Program-made: the position numbers and the translations under genes | Shown here: one piece after another, positions 10,224 through 19,962 of the stretch | Position numbering within the stretch: the stretch's first letter is position 1 | Layout: every line of letters begins with the position of its first letter | Assembly (NCBI GenBank): GCA_963771705.1 | Contig: CAVYUP010000003.1 | Location: 62,001 to 126,000 of the forward strand | Direction of reading: 5' to 3' | Source of the DNA: DATFVA01 sp963771705 | GTDB taxonomy: Bacteria; Bacteroidota; Ignavibacteria; Ignavibacteriales; Ignavibacteriaceae | DNA length: 64,000 nt | Notes under the pieces: model-generated | Databases searched by the model: none | The model's input: the letters and a program-made list of their open reading frames with translations, nothing else | Told to the model about the DNA's origin: nothing

Positions 10224-10691
10224 ATGAGAAAGAAAAGAGCACAAAAAAGATTCGTAAAACCAGACCCCAAGTTTAATGATGTACTTGTGGCTAAGTTCAT
10301 TAACTCCCTGATGTTTGATGGAAAAAAATCGAAGGCAAGAGATGTAGTGTATGATGCTTTTGAAATAATCGAAGACAGGACGAAAAAGCCGGGACTGGAA
10401 GTTTTCAAGAAAGCAATAAACAATACCCAACCTCTTATTGAGGTAAGGAGCCGCAGAGTCGGTGGTGCAACCTATCAGGTGCCAACCGAGGTTAGACCTG
10501 AAAGAAGGTCTGCTCTTGCGATGAGATGGTTAAAAACATATGCCAGGGCTAGAAACGAAAAATCTATGTCGGGCAAGTTAGCTGCTGAACTTATTGCTGC
10601 TTCAAACAATGAAGGATCTGCTGTTAAGAAAAAAGAAGATACGCATAAAATGGCTGAAGCAAATAAAGCTTTTGCTCACTTTAAATGGTAA
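10224..10691 (+). CDS. rpsG: 30S ribosomal protein S7
   Basis: S7 organises the head of the small subunit and contacts E-site tRNA. The 155-residue product has the conserved DGKKSKA, VRSRRVGGATYQVPTEVRPERR and ALAMRWL motifs and is full length. It starts 3 bp after rpsL without a separate strong Shine-Dalgarno site, which suggests translational coupling. fusA follows after 50 bp. Confidence 0.97.
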   Translation: MRKKRAQKRFVKPDPKFNDVLVAKFINSLMFDGKKSKARDVVYDAFEIIEDRTKKPGLEVFKKAINNTQPLIEVRSRRVGGATYQVPTEVRPERRSALAMRWLKTYARARNEKSMSGKLAAELIAASNNEGSAVKKKEDTHKMAEANKAFAHFKW

Positions 10692-10741
10692 TAATTAATA
10701 AAGAACAGATAACTATAAATAGAAAACAGATTAGGTAATAA

Positions 10742-12835
10742 ATGTCAGGCAAAAAGATAGAGAAAGTTAGAAATATAGGTATTATGGCACATATAGACGC
10801 CGGTAAGACAACAACTACCGAGCGTATATTGTTTTATACCGGTCGTCTGCACAGGCTTGGTGAAGTGCATGACGGTGCTGCTACGATGGACTGGATGGAG
10901 CAGGAAAAGGAACGCGGAATTACAATTACAAGTGCTGCAACAACTTGTTTCTGGAATGATCATCAGATAAATATTATTGATACACCCGGTCATGTTGATT
11001 TTACAGTTGAAGTAGAACGGTCTTTGAGGGTTCTGGATGGTGCTGTGGCGCTTTTCTGCGCTGTCGGCGGCGTTGAACCACAGTCCGAAACTGTGTGGAG
11101 ACAGGCTGATAAATATAAGGTGCCCAGGATAGCTTTTATAAACAAAATGGATAGAACAGGTGCTGATTTCTTTAACGCTGTTCAAATGATGAAAGACAGA
11201 CTTGCTGCAAATGCTATCCCGATCAATCTGCCTATAGGCGAAGGTGATCTGTTTTCCGGTGTTATTGACCTTATCTCTTTTAAGGCCAGAATGTATCATG
11301 AAGAAACTTTTGGTGCAACGTTTGATGAAATAGAGATTCCTCATGATTTGCTTGAACTCGCTAATAAGTATAGAACAGAGATGCTTGAGGCTGTCTCGGA
11401 TGTAGACGATAAGCTTCTTGAGAAGTATCTTGAAGGTAAAGAAATTACGGAAGACGAAGTGAAGAATGTTTTAAGAAAAGCTACGATTGACTTAAAGATT
11501 ATTCCGGTGCTGTGCGGATCCGCATTTAAAAATAAAGGAGTTCAGAAACTTCTTGATTCTATTGTTGATTTTCTTCCATCTCCAATTGACTTCAAGGAGA
11601 TTGAGGCGCATCATATCGGGATAAACGATATGGTAAAAAGAAAGATTGATGAGAACGAGAAATTTACTTCGCTGGCATTTAAAATTATGAACGATCCTTA
11701 CGTGGGTAAGCTTACGTTTTTCAGAGTTTATTCAGGAACGCTGAAAGCGGGTTCATATGTTTTTAACGCTGTCAGCGGGAAGAAAGAAAGAATAAGCCGT
11801 CTGCTGCAGATGCATGCTAATCATCGCGAGGAAGTTGATGAGGTTCGTGCGGGAGATATCGCGGCAGCCGTAGGTTTGAAATTTACGAGAACTGGTGATA
11901 CTCTCTGCGCTGAGCAGGATCCGGTAGTTCTGGAAAAGATTGTATTTCCTGAGCCTGTTATCCAGATCGCTATTGAACCGAAAACAAAAGCTGATCAGGA
12001 TAAACTTTCAGAATCGCTTGTGAAGTTATCGGATGAAGACCCGACATTCAGAGTTAAAGTTGATGAAGAGACAGGTCAGACACTCATTAGCGGAATGGGA
12101 GAGCTTCATCTTGAAATCCTGGTAGACAGGATGAAAAGAGAATTTAAAGTTGAAGCGAATATCGGAAAACCCCAGGTAGCATACAGAGAGTCGATTACTC
12201 AGACAGTTAATGCTGAAGGAAAGTTTATTAAACAATCCGGTGGTAGAGGAAAGTATGGTCATGTCTGGATAGAACTTGGTCCTAATGAACCGGGTAAGGG
12301 ATATGAGTTTACGAATGGAATTGTAGGAGGTACTGTTCCTAAAGAATATATTCCTGCTGTTTCAGTTGGGATACAGGAAGCTATGAGGAATGGTGTTGTT
12401 GCTGGTTTTCCGGTTGTTGATGTTAAAGCAAAGCTCTATGATGGTTCTTATCATGATGTTGACTCTGATGAGCTTTCATTTAAAGTTGCCGGATCCATCG
12501 CTTTTAAAGAAGGTGCGAGAAAAGCTAAACCTGTACTCCTTGAACCCATTATGAGTGTGGAGGTTGTAACTCCTGAAGAATATCTTGGAGATGTGATGGG
12601 AGATCTTAATTCCCGCCGCGGTAAGATAGAAGGATTCTCAGCCAGAAAAGATGCACAGGTAATTAAAGCTACAGTTCCTCTTTCGGAAATGTTCGGATAT
12701 GCAACTGTGTTGAGATCAATGACACAGGGACGCGCAATTTATACGATGCAGTTTTCTCATTATCTCGAAGTTCCGAAATCTATTGCTGATGAGATTGCTG
12801 AAAAAACATTAGGAAAAAAATCATTAACTGTTTGA
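10742..12835 (+). CDS. fusA: Elongation factor G
   Basis: EF-G catalyses GTP-dependent translocation of the ribosome. The 697-residue protein has the five domains of the family. The P-loop AHIDAGKTTT is near residue 17, the switch sequence ERGITI follows, then DTPGHVDFT and NKMD. The later domains include SGMGELHLEI and the domain IV motif SGGRGKYGHV. A GGTAATAA leader precedes the ATG. Its place between rpsG and tuf is the usual str order. Confidence 0.97.
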   Translation: MSGKKIEKVRNIGIMAHIDAGKTTTTERILFYTGRLHRLGEVHDGAATMDWMEQEKERGITITSAATTCFWNDHQINIIDTPGHVDFTVEVERSLRVLDGAVALFCAVGGVEPQSETVWRQADKYKVPRIAFINKMDRTGADFFNAVQMMKDRLAANAIPINLPIGEGDLFSGVIDLISFKARMYHEETFGATFDEIEIPHDLLELANKYRTEMLEAVSDVDDKLLEKYLEGKEITEDEVKNVLRKATIDLKIIPVLCGSAFKNKGVQKLLDSIVDFLPSPIDFKEIEAHHIGINDMVKRKIDENEKFTSLAFKIMNDPYVGKLTFFRVYSGTLKAGSYVFNAVSGKKERISRLLQMHANHREEVDEVRAGDIAAAVGLKFTRTGDTLCAEQDPVVLEKIVFPEPVIQIAIEPKTKADQDKLSESLVKLSDEDPTFRVKVDEETGQTLISGMGELHLEILVDRMKREFKVEANIGKPQVAYRESITQTVNAEGKFIKQSGGRGKYGHVWIELGPNEPGKGYEFTNGIVGGTVPKEYIPAVSVGIQEAMRNGVVAGFPVVDVKAKLYDGSYHDVDSDELSFKVAGSIAFKEGARKAKPVLLEPIMSVEVVTPEEYLGDVMGDLNSRRGKIEGFSARKDAQVIKATVPLSEMFGYATVLRSMTQGRAIYTMQFSHYLEVPKSIADEIAEKTLGKKSLTV

Positions 12836-12876
12836 CAATTTTTAATAAAAGAAAAAAAATTAAAGGAGATAATTAG

Positions 12877-14082
<1,206 letters not shown>

Positions 14083-14101
14083 TTAAATAAGATTCGCTCT
14101 T

Positions 14102-14127
14102 AAAGGGAGTTCTTGAACTCCCTTTTT
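14102..14127 (+). terminator. Hairpin terminator or attenuator after tuf
   Basis: AAAGGGAGTTC at 14102-14112 pairs with GAACTCCCTTT at 14115-14125, and the T run continues to 14127. The very short loop and the mere 30 bp left before rpsJ, with no clear promoter in that gap, suggest partial termination with read-through into the S10 cluster. Confidence 0.75.
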
Positions 14128-14157
14128 GTGTGTTGAAAACAAAGGAGATTATTAAAA

Positions 14158-14466
14158 GTGCCTGGTCAGAAGATAAGAATTAAGTTGAAATCGTACGATC
14201 ATATACTGATCGATAAATCGACAGAAAAGATCATCAAGACTGTTAGAAGTACAGGTGCGGTGGTATCAGGACCAATTCCTTTACCGACCAAAAGAACAGT
14301 CTATACTGTTTTAAGATCTCCTCACGTTGATAAAAAGTCCCGTGAACAGTTTGAAACACGGGCTCATAAAAGAATTATTGATATTCATAATTCAAATAAT
14401 AAAACGGTTGATTCACTCAGTAAGCTTGATATCCCCGCTGGAGTGGATATCGAGATTAAGCTTTAA
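14158..14466 (+). CDS. rpsJ: 30S ribosomal protein S10
   Basis: S10 is part of the small-subunit head and, in many bacteria, a transcription antitermination factor together with NusB. The 102-residue product shows IRIKLKSYDH, GPIPLPTKR and the typical C-terminal IPAGVDIEIKL. The start is GTG with an AAAGGAG site 10 bp upstream. It opens the S10-spc-alpha cluster, and rplC follows after 18 bp. Confidence 0.97.
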   Translation: MPGQKIRIKLKSYDHILIDKSTEKIIKTVRSTGAVVSGPIPLPTKRTVYTVLRSPHVDKKSREQFETRAHKRIIDIHNSNNKTVDSLSKLDIPAGVDIEIKL

Positions 14467-14484
14467 TGATTTTTTGGAGTTAAG

Positions 14485-15108
14485 ATGTCCGGAATTATAG
14501 GTAAGAAAATAGGTATGTCAAGCGTGTTTGACGCACAGGGAGATCTGATCCCTGTTACTGTTATTCAGGCTGGACCTTGTAAGATAGTTTCTATCCGTAC
14601 TAAAGATAAAGACGGTTATGAAGCTCTGCAGCTCGGATTTGGACAGAGGAAAGAAAAGAATATTTCTAAACCTGTTACAGGACAGTATAAAAAGAATAAC
14701 CTTACTCCGGCTGCCGTTCTGAAAGAGTTTAAATTTGCTTCAATCGCGGATTATAAAATCGGCGGAGAAGTTAAAGTCGACTTGTTCAAAGAAGGTGAAA
14801 AAATTAAGGTCCGCGGCAGGAGCATAGGTAAAGGATTCCAGGGAGTTATGAAACGTCATGGCTTCGGTGGAGTCGGAGGTACTACTCACGGACAGAGTGA
14901 TAGATTAAGAGCTCCCGGTTCTATCGGCTCAAGTTCATATCCCTCGAGAGTTTTTAAAGGTCAGAGAATGGCCGGAAGAAAAGGATATGAAAATGTAACT
15001 ACATCTAATCTAAAGGTAGTTAAAATAATTCCGGAACAAAATCTGATTTTGGTAAAAGGTGCTGTTCCCGGAGCTGTAAATTCATATGTTGAACTTATTA
15101 AGCCTTAA
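14485..15108 (+). CDS. rplC: 50S ribosomal protein L3
   Basis: L3 is an early assembly protein whose loop reaches the peptidyl-transferase centre. The 207-residue product starts GIIGKKIGMSSVF and has the conserved loop THGQSDRLRAPGSIG followed by SRVFKGQRMAGRKG. Length is normal for the family. It is preceded by a TTTTTGGAG site and followed 46 bp later by rplD. Confidence 0.97.
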   Translation: MSGIIGKKIGMSSVFDAQGDLIPVTVIQAGPCKIVSIRTKDKDGYEALQLGFGQRKEKNISKPVTGQYKKNNLTPAAVLKEFKFASIADYKIGGEVKVDLFKEGEKIKVRGRSIGKGFQGVMKRHGFGGVGGTTHGQSDRLRAPGSIGSSSYPSRVFKGQRMAGRKGYENVTTSNLKVVKIIPEQNLILVKGAVPGAVNSYVELIKP

Positions 15109-15154
15109 GCTGTTGCATGCAGGCTGAAAAAACAGAAGTAATTTTGGTATAATA

Positions 15155-15808
15155 ATGAAAATTGATGTATTAAAAACAGATGGTTCTTCAACAGGCAGAC
15201 AGATTGATCTGTCTGATGAAATATTCGGAATTGAACCTAATAGTAATGCGATGTATTTATCAGTTAAATCTTATCTCGCCAACCAGAGACAGGGAACGCA
15301 TAAGACTAAGGAAAGAGGCGAAGTAAGAGGCGGTGGTAAAAAACCCTGGAAACAGAAGGGAAGGGGCGGTGCCCGTGCCGGTACTACACGTTCTCCTCTA
15401 TGGGTCGGAGGCGGAACTATTTTTGGCCCGAAACCAAGAGATTACCGCCAGGATTTACCGAAGAAAGTTAAAAGACTTGCAAGAACATCTGCTTTTAGTT
15501 CCAAAGTTAAAGACGAGCAGTTGGTGATTGTTGAGGATTTCAACTTTGATACACCTAAAACAAAAGAATTTGTGCAGATACTTCAATCATTGAAAGTTGA
15601 CGGCAAAAAGGTACTTCTCCTCACTAATGGAAATCAGGCAGGTGTTTATAAGTCAGGAAGAAATATTCCTAAAATTAAAGTCCTTGAGGCCGATAAAGCA
15701 TCAACTTATGATATTCTGAATAACCAGATTTTAGTTCTGCAGGAAAGTGCGGTTAATGTAATTGCAAAAACTTTCGGGAATAGTGGAAAGGTAGAAGCCG
15801 ATGCATAA
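15155..15808 (+). CDS. rplD: 50S ribosomal protein L4
   Basis: L4 helps form the polypeptide exit tunnel. The 217-residue protein shows the characteristic glycine/arginine-rich tunnel loop (GGGKKPWKQKGRGGARAGTT, about residues 63-82) followed by SPLWVGGGTIFGPKPRDY. The stop codon lies inside the start of rplW (8-bp overlap), pointing to translational coupling. In enteric bacteria L4 represses this operon; no matching leader structure could be identified here. Confidence 0.97.
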   Translation: MKIDVLKTDGSSTGRQIDLSDEIFGIEPNSNAMYLSVKSYLANQRQGTHKTKERGEVRGGGKKPWKQKGRGGARAGTTRSPLWVGGGTIFGPKPRDYRQDLPKKVKRLARTSAFSSKVKDEQLVIVEDFNFDTPKTKEFVQILQSLKVDGKKVLLLTNGNQAGVYKSGRNIPKIKVLEADKASTYDILNNQILVLQESAVNVIAKTFGNSGKVEADA

Positions 15809-16097
15809 TGTTTTAATTCGCCCGCTGATAACTGAGAAAATGACTAATATTTCCGCCGATCAGAACGGAAAATACGGATTTATTGTAAACCCGAAATCAA
15901 ATAAAGTTGAAATCGCTAAAGCGATTGAACAGAAGTTCAATGTTCATGTTGTTGAAGTAAAAACAATGAACCATAGAGGCAAAACAAAAACTCAGTTCAG
16001 AAAAAGCGGCCGGTTTACTGGGAAAACCGCTAGATTCAAAAAAGCAATTGTTACGCTTAAAGAAGGCGAAGCAATAGAGTTGTTTGAGCAAGTTTAG
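15801..16097 (+). CDS. rplW: 50S ribosomal protein L23
   Basis: L23 sits at the tunnel exit and is the docking site for trigger factor and the signal recognition particle. The 98-residue product begins VLIRPLITEKM and contains the loop motif KTMNHRGKTK and the C-terminal KKAIVTLKEGE. It overlaps rplD by 8 bp and is followed after 20 bp by rplB. Confidence 0.96.
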   Translation: MHNVLIRPLITEKMTNISADQNGKYGFIVNPKSNKVEIAKAIEQKFNVHVVEVKTMNHRGKTKTQFRKSGRFTGKTARFKKAIVTLKEGEAIELFEQV

Positions 16098-16117
16098 AGA
16101 GAATAAGGATTTTATAA

Positions 16118-16945
16118 ATGGCTATTAAAAAATTAAAACCGGTAACTCCGGGATCAAGATTCAGTTCAAAATCATCTTTTGATGAGATTACTAAATCTAC
16201 CCCTGAAAAATCTCTTACTACCGCTTTAAGAAAAAGCGGAGGAAGAAATAATAAGGGAAGAGTGACTGCAAGGCATATAGGCGGCGGTCATAAGAGAAGA
16301 TATAGAATAATAGATTTCAAAAGAGATAAATATGGTGTTCCTGCGAAGGTTTTCTCAATAGAGTATGACCCGAATAGAACCTCCAGAATCGCACTGCTGC
16401 ATTATGCTGATGGTGAAAAAAGATATATTCTGGCTCCGGAGGGATTGAAGGTAGGAGATACAGTTTCTTCTGGTCCTGGCAGTGAAATTTCCATTGGAAA
16501 TTCATTACCTCTTAAGGAAATGCCTCTTGGCAGTTTTGTTCACAATGTTGAAATAAAACCTGGAAAAGGCGGACAGATTGGAAGAAGTGCTGGCTCTTCA
16601 ATACAGCTGCTGGCTAAAGAAGGAAGTTATGCTCAGCTGAAGATGCCTTCAGGTGAAGTAAGAATGATCAGACTTGAATGTACTGCTACATATGGATCTG
16701 TTGGAAATGCTGAACAGGAAAATATTGACCTGGGAAAAGCCGGCAGAACAAGATGGCTTGGAAAAAGACCTTATGTTAGAGGTGTCGCGATGAACCCGGT
16801 AGATCACCCTATGGGTGGTGGAGAAGGTAAAACTTCAGGCGGCGGTCACCCTGTTTCACCATGGGGCCAAAAAGCTAAGGGCTTGAAAACCAGGAAACAT
16901 AAAAAAGAATCAAATAAGCTAATTATTAAAAGACGTAATAAGTAG
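16118..16945 (+). CDS. rplB: 50S ribosomal protein L2
   Basis: L2 is needed for subunit association and peptidyl-transferase activity. The 275-residue protein has the conserved N-terminal GGRNNKGRVTARHIGGGHKR, the central HNVEIKPGKGGQIGRSAG, and the functional C-terminal loop RGVAMNPVDHPMGGGEG, including its conserved histidine. Length is normal. rpsS starts 8 bp downstream. Confidence 0.98.
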   Translation: MAIKKLKPVTPGSRFSSKSSFDEITKSTPEKSLTTALRKSGGRNNKGRVTARHIGGGHKRRYRIIDFKRDKYGVPAKVFSIEYDPNRTSRIALLHYADGEKRYILAPEGLKVGDTVSSGPGSEISIGNSLPLKEMPLGSFVHNVEIKPGKGGQIGRSAGSSIQLLAKEGSYAQLKMPSGEVRMIRLECTATYGSVGNAEQENIDLGKAGRTRWLGKRPYVRGVAMNPVDHPMGGGEGKTSGGGHPVSPWGQKAKGLKTRKHKKESNKLIIKRRNK

Positions 16946-16953
16946 AGAGCTGT

Positions 16954-17241
16954 ATGCCAAGATCGGTAAAAAAAGGTCCGTTTGTTGAACTCAAACTGGC
17001 TGCAAAAATAGACAAGCTGAACGAAACTAATCAGAAAAAAATAATTAAAACTTGGTCGCGTTCATCAACCATTATACCTGATTTTGTAGGTCATACAATA
17101 GCTGTGCATAATGGTAATAAAATGATTCCGGTGTATATAACGGAGAATATGGTTGGTCATAAATTAGGTGAATTTGCACCGACACGTATCTTCAGAGGTC
17201 ATCCGGGAACTAAAGCAGAAAAAGCTTCAAAGGCAAAGTAA
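16954..17241 (+). CDS. rpsS: 30S ribosomal protein S19
   Basis: S19 lies in the small-subunit head beside S13. The 95-residue product carries PRSVKKGPF at the N-terminus, TWSRSSTIIPDFVGHTIAVH in the middle, and KLGEFAPTRIFRGH near the end. It sits 8 bp after rplB and 21 bp before rplV. Nothing unusual. Confidence 0.97.
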   Translation: MPRSVKKGPFVELKLAAKIDKLNETNQKKIIKTWSRSSTIIPDFVGHTIAVHNGNKMIPVYITENMVGHKLGEFAPTRIFRGHPGTKAEKASKAK

Positions 17242-17262
17242 ACATTACAAGGATTTTAAGGA

Positions 17263-17607
17263 ATGGAAGCAAAAGCAATAAACAGATATATTGGTTCGTC
17301 ACCCAGGAAAATGAGGCTGGTTGTTGATCTGATTCGCGGAGTTTCTGTTGAAAGAGCAATCGAAGTTCTTCACTTTTCATCAAAACATGCTTCAAAGGAT
17401 GCTGAGAAGACATTGAGATCGGCTGTATCAAATATTATGAATCTTGATGATTCAACCAGGATTGATCCTGCTGACCTTTTTGTGAAAGAAGCTTTTGTTG
17501 ACCAGGGACCGACATTGAAAAGAATTTCGCCTGCTCCAATGGGCAGAGCTTACAGGATAAGAAAAAGATCATGTCATTTAACTATTGTAGTTGCAACTAA
17601 AGGATAA
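17263..17607 (+). CDS. rplV: 50S ribosomal protein L22
   Basis: L22 has a long hairpin that lines the exit tunnel; changes there can give macrolide resistance. The 114-residue product has YIGSSPRKMRLVVDLIRG at the N-terminus and the hairpin/tip motif GPTLKRISPAPMGRAYRIRKR. It starts 21 bp after rpsS with an AAGGA site. Confidence 0.97.
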   Translation: MEAKAINRYIGSSPRKMRLVVDLIRGVSVERAIEVLHFSSKHASKDAEKTLRSAVSNIMNLDDSTRIDPADLFVKEAFVDQGPTLKRISPAPMGRAYRIRKRSCHLTIVVATKG

Positions 17608-17626
17608 TTTTTAGGAGGTTAATTTT

Positions 17627-18268
17627 TTGGGACAGAAAACAAACCCTATTGGGTTAAGAGTTGGAATCATCAGAGGATGGGACTCTAATTGGTATGAAAA
17701 TAAAAGTTACGCTCCCAAGCTTAAAGAAGATGAAAAACTGAGAGCATACATCAGGAACCGCTTGAAGAAAGCTGGTATTTCACGTATTGTTATCGACAGG
17801 ACCTCCAAAAATATCATTCTTACAATACATACTTCACGTCCCGGTGTTGTGATTGGAAAAAGCGGTAAGGAAATTACCCAGCTTGAGCAGGAATTGAAAC
17901 AGGTTACTGATAAGGAAGTAAAAGTCCAGATATCAGAAATTAAAAGACCTGAACTCGATGCATACCTTGTTGCTGAAAATATAGCAAACCAGCTGCAGGG
18001 AAGGGTTTCTTTCAGAAGAGCTATGAAAATGGCTATAACAGCAGCTATGAGAATGGGCGCTGAAGGAATAAGGATTATGTGCGCCGGTCGCTTGGGCGGT
18101 GCGGAAATGGCAAGGACAGAACAGTATAAGGAAGGAAGAATTCCTCTTCATACCTTGCGTGCCGATATTGATTATGCAAATGGAAGAGCCGAAACTATAT
18201 ATGGTTCAATTGGAATTAAAGTTTGGATTTGCCGGGGAGAAATTCTTGGTAAAAGAGTTACTGAATAA
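17627..18268 (+). CDS. rpsC: 30S ribosomal protein S3
   Basis: S3 is part of the mRNA entry channel. The 213-residue protein has GQKTNPIGLRVG at the start, a KH-type RNA-binding domain with the GKSGKEI loop near residue 80, and the C-terminal domain motif GRLGGAEMARTE. The start is TTG, supported by a strong TTAGGAGGT site 10 bp upstream and by the match of GQKTNPIG to the family start. It is slightly shorter than the E. coli protein at the C-terminus, as is common. Confidence 0.97.
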   Translation: MGQKTNPIGLRVGIIRGWDSNWYENKSYAPKLKEDEKLRAYIRNRLKKAGISRIVIDRTSKNIILTIHTSRPGVVIGKSGKEITQLEQELKQVTDKEVKVQISEIKRPELDAYLVAENIANQLQGRVSFRRAMKMAITAAMRMGAEGIRIMCAGRLGGAEMARTEQYKEGRIPLHTLRADIDYANGRAETIYGSIGIKVWICRGEILGKRVTE

Positions 18269-18292
18269 AAAAGTTATCCGGAGTTTTTAATT

Positions 18293-18709
18293 ATGTTAAT
18301 GCCTAAAAGAGTAAAATATAGAAAAGCCCAGCGCGGAAGGATGGCGGGTAAGGCTTATAAAGGAAGCCGTGTTTCGTTCGGTGATTACGGGCTTAAAGCT
18401 TTAGAGCCTCACTGGATTACCAGCAGACAGATTGAAGCCTGCCGTGTTGCCCTTACCAGGAAAATGAAGCGTGATGGTAAAGTTTGGATTAGGATATTTC
18501 CTGATAAACCGGTTTCAAAGAAGCCTCTCGAAACCAGGATGGGAAAAGGAAAAGGCGCCCCTGAATTCTGGGTTGCTGTTGTAAAACCGGGAAGGGTTTT
18601 GTTCGAGGTTTCCGGAGTATCTAAAGAACTGGCAGAAGAAGCATTAAAACTTTGTTCTTATAAACTGCCGATTAAAACTAAAGTGGTTTCAAGACCAGAT
18701 TTAAGTTAA
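18293..18709 (+). CDS. rplP: 50S ribosomal protein L16
   Basis: L16 sits near the A site and helps accommodate tRNA. The 138-residue product starts MLMPKRVKYRK and contains the conserved GLKALEPHWITSRQIEA and RMGKGKGAPEFWVAVVKPGR motifs. A second ATG at 18299 could also be used, but MLMPKRV is a common start in the family. rpmC follows after 12 bp. Confidence 0.97.
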   Translation: MLMPKRVKYRKAQRGRMAGKAYKGSRVSFGDYGLKALEPHWITSRQIEACRVALTRKMKRDGKVWIRIFPDKPVSKKPLETRMGKGKGAPEFWVAVVKPGRVLFEVSGVSKELAEEALKLCSYKLPIKTKVVSRPDLS

Positions 18710-18721
18710 CGAGGTGAGTAA

Positions 18722-18949
18722 ATGAAAATTCATGAAATCAGAGAAATGAAAACTGAAGAGCTTAAGAAGAGAATTGAAGAAGAAGAAAGAAATATTGTCG
18801 ACTTAAGATTTGCTCATCAGTTAAAACAATTAACCAATACGGCTAAACTTGGTCTTGCAAAGAAAGATATTGCCAAATTGAAAACTGTTCTCAAAGAAAG
18901 AGAAATGGCTGAAGCCGGGTCTGAGAAAAAAGAAGGAGTCGAGGCGTAA
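18722..18949 (+). CDS. rpmC: 50S ribosomal protein L29
   Basis: L29 is a small helical protein at the tunnel exit next to L23. The 75 residues show EIREMKTEELKKRIEE at the N-terminus and the family motif LRFAHQLKQLTNTAKLG. The C-terminus has a short extra charged tail (SEKKEGVEA). The gene ends directly against the rpsQ start, with an AACGAGGTGA site upstream of its own ATG. Confidence 0.95.
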   Translation: MKIHEIREMKTEELKKRIEEEERNIVDLRFAHQLKQLTNTAKLGLAKKDIAKLKTVLKEREMAEAGSEKKEGVEA

Positions 18950-19207
18950 ATGGAACAGCGTTCTTTAAGAAAAACCAGGATAGGAATTGTTGTAAGTAAT
19001 AAAATGCAGAAAACAATTACTGTAGCTATTGAAAGAAGAGTTCCTCATCCTCTTTATAATAAGTATTATAAGAAGACAACGAACCTTATGGCTCACGATG
19101 AAAAAAGTGAATGCAGAATAGGTGATAAAGTTAAAATAATGGAAACACGCCCCATAAGCTCAAAGAAGAGATGGCGTTTAGTAGAAATTGTTGAAAAAGC
19201 CAAGTAA
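18950..19207 (+). CDS. rpsQ: 30S ribosomal protein S17
   Basis: S17 binds 16S rRNA early in assembly. The 85-residue product has RKTRIGIVVSNKMQKTITVA and the later motifs HPLYNKYYKKT and IMETRPISSKKRWRLVEI. Its ATG follows the rpmC stop with no gap, so translation is probably coupled. rplN follows after 14 bp. Confidence 0.96.
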   Translation: MEQRSLRKTRIGIVVSNKMQKTITVAIERRVPHPLYNKYYKKTTNLMAHDEKSECRIGDKVKIMETRPISSKKRWRLVEIVEKAK

Positions 19208-19221
19208 AGGAACAGGAGAAA

Positions 19222-19590
19222 ATGATACAGGAAGAAACAAATCTTGTGGTTGCCGATAACTCCGGCGCAAAAAAAGTCAGATGCATCCGTGTACTTGGCG
19301 GCAGCGGAAGAAAATATGCCAGCGTAGGTGACCTGATTGTTGTAGCGGTTAAAACCGCTATCCCCAATGGAACGGTTAAAAAAGGTGAGGTCTCTCGGGC
19401 AGTAATTGTTAGAACCAAGAAGGAAGTTAGAAGGAAAGATGGTTCGTATATAAGGTTTGATGAGAACGCTGCGGTATTGATAAATAATATGAATGAGCCT
19501 AAAGGGACCCGAATTTTTGGTCCCGTCGCCAGAGAATTGAGAGAAAAACAATTCATGAAAATTGTTTCATTAGCACCTGAAGTATTATAA
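19222..19590 (+). CDS. rplN: 50S ribosomal protein L14
   Basis: L14 contributes to an intersubunit bridge. The 122-residue protein has the conserved start MIQEETNLVVADNSGAK, the loop GDLIVVAVKTAIPNG and the C-terminal GTRIFGPVARELR. A GGAACAGGAG site precedes the ATG. rplX follows after 14 bp. Confidence 0.97.
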   Translation: MIQEETNLVVADNSGAKKVRCIRVLGGSGRKYASVGDLIVVAVKTAIPNGTVKKGEVSRAVIVRTKKEVRRKDGSYIRFDENAAVLINNMNEPKGTRIFGPVARELREKQFMKIVSLAPEVL

Positions 19591-19604
19591 GAATTGGATG
19601 AAAA

Positions 19605-19928
19605 ATGAAAATTCATAAAAATGACAACGTAATGGTTATCTCCGGTAATGATAAAGGAAAAACCGGCAAAGTCCTTAAAGTTTTTCCAAAAAATACCAGG
19701 GTTATTGTTGAAGGAATAAATCTGAGGAAAAGGCATACAAAGCCGAGTCAGAAAAGTCCTCAGGGAGGTATAATCGAAAAAGAAGCTCCTATTCATGCTT
19801 CTAACGTTATGCTGCTCGATCCGAAAACAAACGAACCTACAAGGCTGGGCTCGCAGGTAATTCTTGATGAGAATACCGGTAAAAAGAAAAGAACCCGTAT
19901 TAGCAGATCCACCGGAGAAATGGTTTAA
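19605..19928 (+). CDS. rplX: 50S ribosomal protein L24
   Basis: L24 starts large-subunit assembly. The 107-residue product begins with a KOW motif (VMVISGNDKGKTGKVLKVFP, about residues 9-28) and has VEGINLRKRHTKPSQ and the C-terminal region expected for bacterial L24. It starts 14 bp after rplN and ends 34 bp before rplE. Confidence 0.96.
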   Translation: MKIHKNDNVMVISGNDKGKTGKVLKVFPKNTRVIVEGINLRKRHTKPSQKSPQGGIIEKEAPIHASNVMLLDPKTNEPTRLGSQVILDENTGKKKRTRISRSTGEMV

Positions 19929-19962
19929 TATTTTATAATCACCCTAAAGCAAATTATTAGAA

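Noticed and set aside
10110..10430. Antisense frame of 106 codons opposite rpsL and rpsG
   Set aside because: It lies opposite two conserved ribosomal genes, has no family resemblance and no ribosome-binding site.
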